In this document: piece after piece, positions 38,131 to 42,518 of the stretch | How positions within the stretch are numbered: the stretch's first letter is position 1 | Layout of the letters: each line of letters begins with the position of its first letter | From: a virus | Direction: 5' to 3' (one strand) | IMG/VR virus record: IMGVR_UViG_3300023082_000019 | Span: 1 to 42,518 of that record | Length of the DNA: 42,518 nt | The notes under the pieces: model-generated | What the model saw: the letters and a program-made list of their open reading frames with translations, nothing else | What the model was told of the DNA's origin: nothing | The model's database searches: none | Position numbers and translations under genes: made by a program

Positions 38131-38985
38131 ATGACAAGCACAGCCCCGTATCAAGCCCTACTGCAGCGCGAAACCATCGAGCATGTTATCGACGGCCCGC
38201 CCGTGATCAATCACAGCGAGGCGTGGGGGCATTTGATCACCGTGGTGGTCGCGGGCGGCCCGCGAGGGGCACACACGATAGCCACTCACATGATCGTGTC
38301 CGGATCTGGTGACCGCCTGAGCAAGGATCGCCGCCGAGTAGAAATGATCGGGATACCCCTCTACACCACCAGCAGCGCCTGGATAACGCTGGCTAGTGCC
38401 GTTGCGCGTTATATCGAAGGCCTGCCGAACGTAACCGTGGCCATTGAGAACAAGGGGAACGGCACCGAATTCCGCCATCGGTTGAGCAAGTTGGCGCCCG
38501 CTGCGCGTTGCGTGAGCGTCCAATGGGGTGACGTTAATGTCTGCCCTGCGTATGCAGCGCGTTTCAGCAATACACGGGCGCAGGCGTACGTTCATGCTGT
38601 CGAGGCCATCAAGGACCGCGCAATTCGCCTCACCAGTGAAATGGCTGACACCATCCTTTGCCAGGGTAGCGATCTGGCCTACACCTTCGATCACCGTGGC
38701 GCGTACAGGCTTGAGAGCGAAATCGAACAGCACCTTGCTGGCGTAGATCAACCCGCCGTGTGGGACTCGATAGCCATGGCGTATGTCGAAGGTCTGGACT
38801 ATCTGCCAGCGATCGAGCAAACCACCGCTGTAGATGCGTGGGGGCTCGACCTTGAACGTATCGGCAAGGACGCCCAGCGCGGGATTGGCGCCAGCTCAGG
38901 CGATACGCTGCGCCTGCTGACCGAGGTGCTCGAGCTGCGCAAGCTCAAGGCTGAGTTTGCGGCCGTTGAGTCAAGATCGCTGTAG
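38131..38985 (+). CDS. Degenerate paralogue of the terminase nuclease domain
   Basis: 284 residues from ATG 38131. It aligns by eye with residues about 271-495 of the terL product: IEHVIDGPPVI with IERVIDGPRVI, SGSGDRLSKDRRRVEMIGIP with GNGDRMSPDRRRVEVVDVP, and VHAVEAIKDRAIRLTS with VHAIEAIKDGAIRFTS. There is no ATPase part. The catalytic acids are altered: Asp302 is Val39, Asp369 is Glu106, Asp473 is Ala209, while Asp476 is kept as Asp212. It is thus probably not a nuclease. It may bind DNA or TerL and tune packaging. The extra C-terminal 55 residues are helical. Confidence 0.75.
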   Translation: MTSTAPYQALLQRETIEHVIDGPPVINHSEAWGHLITVVVAGGPRGAHTIATHMIVSGSGDRLSKDRRRVEMIGIPLYTTSSAWITLASAVARYIEGLPNVTVAIENKGNGTEFRHRLSKLAPAARCVSVQWGDVNVCPAYAARFSNTRAQAYVHAVEAIKDRAIRLTSEMADTILCQGSDLAYTFDHRGAYRLESEIEQHLAGVDQPAVWDSIAMAYVEGLDYLPAIEQTTAVDAWGLDLERIGKDAQRGIGASSGDTLRLLTEVLELRKLKAEFAAVESRSL

Positions 38986-39100
38986 TCCCCAGGCCAAAAG
39001 TGAATCAACCCAATCAACATGACGGCTGACAGCCTATAAGCGCCACAAAACGACGAATAACCGTTTTAGAGCCTCAACATAGGTGTTTTTCGTCCGAAAC

Positions 39101-39113
39101 ATGTACGCGGATA
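39101..39113 (+). promoter_or_regulatory. ATGTACGCGGATA motif upstream of the 39165 gene
   Basis: An exact 13-mer, 52 bp before ATG 39165, inside a 179-bp non-coding gap that is AT-rich upstream. It probably marks the start of a new transcription unit after the terL pair. Confidence 0.7.
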
Positions 39114-39164
39114 CTTTTTTTGGTGGCAAATTGCCGCAGTTGCCACACCTTGCGAGGTTCACAC

Positions 39165-39584
39165 ATGCAGTTCAAATGCTATGCCCACCCCGTAAACGAG
39201 GTCATTGATTCGGCCGCGTTTGTCGCATTCCGATCAGATAACAAGTACGTGATGGGCGTGCTGCCCACTGGTGATGAACGTCTGATACTCAGGCAGCACG
39301 ACGCCGGCGATTGCCCGCTGCGCACCCCGCGCAACGATTTGACCCTCAAGGCGATCGAGAAGTGCGTGCCAGGCATCTTGCGCGCCAGCCGTGACGTGCT
39401 CGTATTGGGCACCGCGGTCATTGAAGTGGTGGGCGAGGCCAGTCAGCGCCAGGTGCGCACCGTTGCCGGCGACTTCCGGCTGGCGCGCCGCCAGAACATG
39501 CGCCCATTCGAGCTGGCGTGTGCCGCCAACGCGCAGCGCGCCAATGGTCAGCCCACAGACCCTGTGAGCCATCACGCCGCATGA
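39165..39584 (+). CDS. Hypothetical protein, 139 residues
   Basis: ATG 39165 with GAGG upstream. Strand-rich core (YVMGVLPTGDERLILRQHD; VLVLGTAVIEVVGEASQRQV) and a basic tail. Not recognised. Coupled to the next gene by ATGA. Confidence 0.6.
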   Translation: MQFKCYAHPVNEVIDSAAFVAFRSDNKYVMGVLPTGDERLILRQHDAGDCPLRTPRNDLTLKAIEKCVPGILRASRDVLVLGTAVIEVVGEASQRQVRTVAGDFRLARRQNMRPFELACAANAQRANGQPTDPVSHHAA

Positions 39585-39799
39585 ACGCCATTGCCCACAC
39601 CCATCTGATCACCTGTGACGCCGAGCGCATCTTTGCCCACGCTGATGACGCCGACCAGGCAGAAACCTACGCCAGGATCGAATGTGTCGCGCTCACGTCG
39701 TCGTGCCAGGGCGAGGTGTACACGTTTGCCGATCGCAGCACCCTGACGGTCAAGGGTATGGCTATGCGTTGGAATGCGCCTGAGGCTGCCGCGCACTAA
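39581..39799 (+). CDS. Small hypothetical protein
   Basis: 72 residues, ATG 39581. HTHLITCDAERIFAHADDAD, then strands around VYTFADRSTLTV. Not recognised. Confidence 0.55.
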   Translation: MNAIAHTHLITCDAERIFAHADDADQAETYARIECVALTSSCQGEVYTFADRSTLTVKGMAMRWNAPEAAAH

Positions 39800-39840
39800 C
39801 AATCTGTAGCGTCTGACATCAACAAATACTATAAAAGATG

Positions 39841-39888
39841 TCTAGGACTAATTTAAGTGTTGCGCGGTTAGTCTAGGGCTAATAGAAT
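39841..39888 (+). promoter_or_regulatory. Promoter with paired direct repeats, methylase operon
   Basis: TTGCGC (39860-39865), 17 bp and TAGAAT (39883-39888) form a good sigma-70 promoter. TCTAGGACTAAT (39841-39852) and TCTAGGGCTAAT (39872-39883) are direct repeats 31 bp apart, three DNA turns, one upstream and one in the spacer. The dyad AGTC-TAG-G(A/G)CT in each resembles sites of small controller proteins of restriction-modification systems. The leader continues into the third small RNA target. Confidence 0.7.
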
Positions 39889-39900
39889 CAGTCCCACAGA

Positions 39901-39911
39901 TATCAGCCAGA
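39901..39911 (+). promoter_or_regulatory. Leader site complementary to the small RNA (target 3)
   Basis: TATCAGCCAGA is an 11-base exact complement of 6098-6108. It ends nine bases before ATG 39921, the same spacing as at target 1, and covers the only AGAG-like ribosome site. Confidence 0.5.
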
Positions 39912-39920
39912 GACGCCCGC

Positions 39921-40154
39921 ATGACCACTCTCACCCAACGCCAGCTCACGATCACCAGCGCCTTGCTGGACGCCATCAAGACCGAACCGACCGACTACCA
40001 GCTGGCCATGGATGCCGTAAGGCAGCTGGGCCTTATCAAGGACGGCGGATGGATGGAAGTTCGCAACCTGCTGCAGGTGCTAATGGACGAGGGCAAGGTA
40101 GCGCGCGGCCCGTTTGATCCGCGCGGCCCGGAAACCTACGTGCGGTTGATCTGA
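39921..40154 (+). CDS. Small helical protein upstream of the methylase, possible regulator
   Basis: 77 residues. ITSALLDAIKTEPTDYQLAM and WMEVRNLLQVLMDEGKVARG suggest a winged-helix arrangement. It lies between a promoter with paired operators and the methylase gene, where a controller protein is expected, but it lacks a clear XRE pattern. Not recognised. Confidence 0.55.
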   Translation: MTTLTQRQLTITSALLDAIKTEPTDYQLAMDAVRQLGLIKDGGWMEVRNLLQVLMDEGKVARGPFDPRGPETYVRLI

Positions 40155-40206
40155 TCGGCTCTCACAAAATGTCCCCCCATCACAACCAGATTCGAGAGCG
40201 CCAGCA

Positions 40207-41670
40207 ATGATCACGATGCACAACCTGAAAATCGGCGAATCAAAGTCCGTCCCGCGCGTATGGCTTGAAGGCTCGAGCCTTGAGTTCGGTGGTTTGCAGA
40301 TCGGCTCCACCTACGCCATCGACAAGCTGGAGCCGCACCGCATTGAGCTGCGCCGTGTGAGCGCCGGGCACAAGGGGCAGACCTTTCTGGTGAGCCAGCG
40401 CACCCGTGGTCGTGTCCGTCCCCTGATGGAGATTCGCAGCAATAAGTTGCGTGAGTCGTTCGAGCACATCGAGAAGGTGACGGTCACGCTGCATGACGGC
40501 TCCATCGTCATCACCGCCAACCGTCTGGACGTGAACATGGTGCGCCGCGCCCTTTCCCTGCTGAACACTTTCAGCCGCGGTCAGGAGCTGTCCGCTATGA
40601 GCGTCTTCCACGGCGGCGGCGTGCTCGACCTGGCCATGCACGATGGTCTGACTGCCGAAGGGGTTCCGGTCTACGTCAAAGCCGCTGTCGAAATGGAGGA
40701 CAAGTATCTGGCGTCCTCGCTGCGCAACAACACCAAGCTGTGGCGCGACAGCTCTGTAGCCGTTCATTCGGACATCCGGCACGTCGATTGGCCGGCGCTG
40801 GGTGAAAGCAATCTGTTTTGGGGCGGGATTCCGTGCACGGGTGCGTCAATCTCAGGCCGATCGAAGAACAAGCTCAAGGCTGCTGAAGAGCATGTCGACG
40901 CCGGCGCGCTGTTCATGGACTTTCTTGATGGCGTGAAGTCCAGCAATGCCGCGATCGTGGGCTTTGAGAACGTGCCTGAGTACCAGAGCACCGTGTCGAT
41001 GATGCTGCTGCGCGCCAAGCTGGACACGTTGGGTTACGACCTTTACGAAATGGTGCTGGACGGCAATACGTTCGGCGCAGTTGAGCGCCGTCGCCGGCTG
41101 CTGGTTCTGGGGGTCTGCCGGAGCCTCAAAACGGCCTTCGACATCAACGACGTTCTCCCAGTCAGGATCAAGGAAGCCACACTGCGCGACATCATGGAGC
41201 CGGTAGCGCTCGACTCACCCCGCTGGCGCGAGCGTAAGGGCATTGCAGCCAAAGCAATCCGCGACAAGGCCGATGGCAAGGGGTTTGCTCCCCAGCAGCT
41301 TACGGGTGACGAGGCGCATTGCGGGACTATTGGCAAGGGCTACGCCAAGTGTCGCGGGACTGAGCCGTTCCTGATCCATCCGGACAATCCAAGCTTGCTG
41401 CGCATCCTCACTCCCCTTGAGCACGGCCGCGCGAAGGGCATCCCCGAAGGTGTCGCTGATGGCCAGTCGGACACGACCATGCACGAGATTTACGGTCAGT
41501 CCGTCATCTATCCAAAGCTCAAGGCGTTAGGCGCAGCTACGGGCCGGCTGATCCGGGAGGCTGCTCTCAAGTTCACGTCCAAGCCCGTTCGGATCGTGCC
41601 TCGCAGGCCCAAGGCATTGCCGGCACCAGACATGCAATACGATTTGCCGGGGCTGGCCGCCAGCAACTGA
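40207..41670 (+). CDS. C5-cytosine DNA methyltransferase with N-terminal extension
   Basis: 487 residues. Catalytic motifs: I, SVFHGGGVLDLA (132-143); IV, GGIPCTGASISG with nucleophile Cys210 (PCT in place of the usual PCQ); VI, FENVPE (253-258); VIII, AVERRRRLLVLG (291-302); and a closing MHEIYGQSVIYPKLKALG like motifs IX-X. Residues 1-128 are an added domain (SLEFGGLQIGSTYAIDKLEP) of unknown role. It should methylate cytosine C5 using S-adenosylmethionine, most likely to protect phage DNA. No restriction enzyme partner is seen. Confidence 0.88.
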   Translation: MITMHNLKIGESKSVPRVWLEGSSLEFGGLQIGSTYAIDKLEPHRIELRRVSAGHKGQTFLVSQRTRGRVRPLMEIRSNKLRESFEHIEKVTVTLHDGSIVITANRLDVNMVRRALSLLNTFSRGQELSAMSVFHGGGVLDLAMHDGLTAEGVPVYVKAAVEMEDKYLASSLRNNTKLWRDSSVAVHSDIRHVDWPALGESNLFWGGIPCTGASISGRSKNKLKAAEEHVDAGALFMDFLDGVKSSNAAIVGFENVPEYQSTVSMMLLRAKLDTLGYDLYEMVLDGNTFGAVERRRRLLVLGVCRSLKTAFDINDVLPVRIKEATLRDIMEPVALDSPRWRERKGIAAKAIRDKADGKGFAPQQLTGDEAHCGTIGKGYAKCRGTEPFLIHPDNPSLLRILTPLEHGRAKGIPEGVADGQSDTTMHEIYGQSVIYPKLKALGAATGRLIREAALKFTSKPVRIVPRRPKALPAPDMQYDLPGLAASN

Positions 41671-41686
41671 CCACCCGTAACAGGAC

Positions 41687-41708
41687 CGAGCCCCTTCATT
41701 GGGGCTTT
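41687..41708 (+). terminator. Intrinsic terminator after the methylase
   Basis: GAGCCCC, a TTCATT loop, GGGGCTTTG. The T-run is short. The sequence after it (GCCGGTACCA) recurs after the terminator near 42422. Confidence 0.6.
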
Positions 41709-41743
41709 GCCGGTACCACCAGAACGTTGATGGAAGCCAGATA

Positions 41744-42151
41744 ATGAAGTCCAAAACCAAAGCAACACCAGTACCCGCCGAGCCGGCGCCGCCCACCCTT
41801 GAGGCGCGCGTACTGCAGCTGCTCGAGCTGATCAGCATCGAGCCCCAGACAGAAGCCGCCATGGCCCAGCAGCTGGTCGACAATGCAGCTCTGATCCACT
41901 CAATAGCAAAGGAGTGCCCAGGCCCCAGGCTGTGGTCAAACACCCGCGCCAACTGGGTTAAGTTTGTAGCCGATCTTGAGGCTGATACCGCTCCCGAGCG
42001 CCGACTGTCGATGGCGTGGCTTTACTTCCTTGAGCGCGCTGCAGAGGCACCACTGCGCGCTCACCTGAAAGGCGTTGTGCGTCTGTACATGCCCCTCATT
42101 GCGCACTACCTGCCCGAACCAACTACCTCCCCAGAAACCTCTGAAAAGTAA
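41744..42151 (+). CDS. Hypothetical protein, 135 residues
   Basis: ATG 41744. After a Pro/Ala-rich start, it is helical (LEARVLQLLELISIEPQTEA; RRLSMAWLYFLERAAEAPLR). Not recognised. It lies between methylase and the next structural gene. Confidence 0.55.
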   Translation: MKSKTKATPVPAEPAPPTLEARVLQLLELISIEPQTEAAMAQQLVDNAALIHSIAKECPGPRLWSNTRANWVKFVADLEADTAPERRLSMAWLYFLERAAEAPLRAHLKGVVRLYMPLIAHYLPEPTTSPETSEK

Positions 42152-42163
42152 GGACGCACCAGC

Positions 42164-42406
42164 ATGCCAGCACCTAAGCGCAAGACCCCCGAACAGCTCC
42201 AAGCCCAGTGCGATGCCTGGAACGCCCGACACCCCGAGGGCACGCAGATCGCGTTCGAGAACATCCGTGGCCAAGGCGCCACCCACAAGGGCAAGACCAC
42301 CAGCGAAGCCCAGGTGATGGGCGGCCATAGCGCTGTCATCTGGTTTGACGGCAAGGCCGGCGCTGTCAGCCTGGATCACATCATGGTGCTGGATGCCGTG
42401 TTGTAA
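42164..42406 (+). CDS. Small hypothetical protein
   Basis: 80 residues, TAAGGACG upstream. Starts MPAPKRKTPEQLQAQCDAWN, then a beta pair (SAVIWFDGKAGAVSLDHIMV). Not recognised. Confidence 0.6.
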   Translation: MPAPKRKTPEQLQAQCDAWNARHPEGTQIAFENIRGQGATHKGKTTSEAQVMGGHSAVIWFDGKAGAVSLDHIMVLDAVL

Positions 42407-42421
42407 GACACCATTGCTTGG

Positions 42422-42447
42422 CCAAACCCCCTTCGTTGGGGTTTTTC
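42422..42447 (+). terminator. Intrinsic terminator before the next late gene
   Basis: AAACCCC, a CTTCGTT loop and GGGGTTTTT. Same build and trailing sequence as the terminator at 41687. Confidence 0.75.
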
Positions 42448-42478
42448 CGGTACCAACAACCCATAACGAGAATCTTCA

Positions 42479-42518
42479 ATGCTAAACCGTCCAGAAAACC
42501 CGCTTCTCGCAGTCCCAA
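42479..42518 (+). CDS. Start of the next gene, cut by the window edge
   Basis: ATG 42479 with GAG upstream begins MLNRPENPLLAVP. Too short to name. After the packaging genes a portal or head gene is expected. Confidence 0.4.
   Translation, partial: MLNRPENPLLAVP

Noticed and set aside
7867-39113. The repeated ATGTACGCGGATA read as repeated small peptides starting MYAD
   Set aside because: Most copies have no ribosome site, are out of frame with following genes and soon hit stops; one is on the other strand. Conservation is at DNA level. Only at 31693 does it plausibly serve as a start codon.

Overview
The window looks like part of the genome of a temperate double-stranded DNA phage of a Pseudomonas-like host. 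The grounds are GC-rich coding, AAGGAG/GAGG-type ribosome sites, long runs of ATGA/TGATG-coupled small genes, a P4-type integrase, lysis genes, both terminase subunits, and host-like replication and SOS genes. Host genus is inferred from codon and protein style, not from a search. No host chromosomal gene is visible. Late genes run without a break into the integrase and early region, so this is more likely free, circular or concatemeric phage DNA with an intact attP than an integrated prophage cut at att sites.

Layout. 1-3280 (+): end of the structural genes, with a probable +1 frameshift fusion, then a lysis cassette (one-TM protein, two-TM holin, SAR-type GH24 endolysin, lipoprotein) and a DUF1353 gene. 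3343-4575 (-): tyrosine integrase. 4879-7827 (-): leftward operons with a small membrane protein, an ASCH-like protein, RdgC and SSB. A short rightward RNA gene lies inside this block at 6090-6154. 7980-8459 (+): putative DNA-binding protein; then about 450 bp of non-coding control DNA. 8908-31626 (+): a very long early region of small coupled genes. Recognisable ones are a replication initiator with internal iterons, a Ref-like RecA-dependent nuclease, dUTPase, a VVA0879-type protein, Arc-type regulator, ASCH and DUF2786 proteins, a lone HigA-like antitoxin, a UmuD'-like protein, three tandem NinX/DUF2591-like paralogues, a TGT/DpdA-like protein and two PD-(D/E)XK-like nucleases. One leftward gene with a LexA box sits at 20236-20487. 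31630-32850: an immunity-like cassette (XRE regulator, structured non-coding RNA, terminator) flanked by a 20-bp direct repeat. 32927-42518 (+): small terminase, assorted small genes, large terminase, a degenerate copy of the terminase nuclease domain, a C5-cytosine methylase, and the first codons of the next gene.

How it works together. Three repeat families seem to wire the genome. (1) ATGTACGCGGATA is present seven times almost exactly, mostly at the start of transcription units, plus two inverted-repeat versions. (2) Four promoters carry paired GCGCG palindromes, one of them in the -35/-10 spacer. (3) ATCAGCCAGA occurs in three mRNA leaders, and its exact complement lies in the loop of the putative small RNA at 6090-6154. 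Several proteins (RdgC, Ref, UmuD'-like, plus a LexA box) point to deliberate handling of host RecA and the SOS response. The most unusual items are the candidate small RNA regulon and the terminase nuclease paralogue that has lost catalytic acids. All functions are from reading motifs by eye; nothing was searched or computed.
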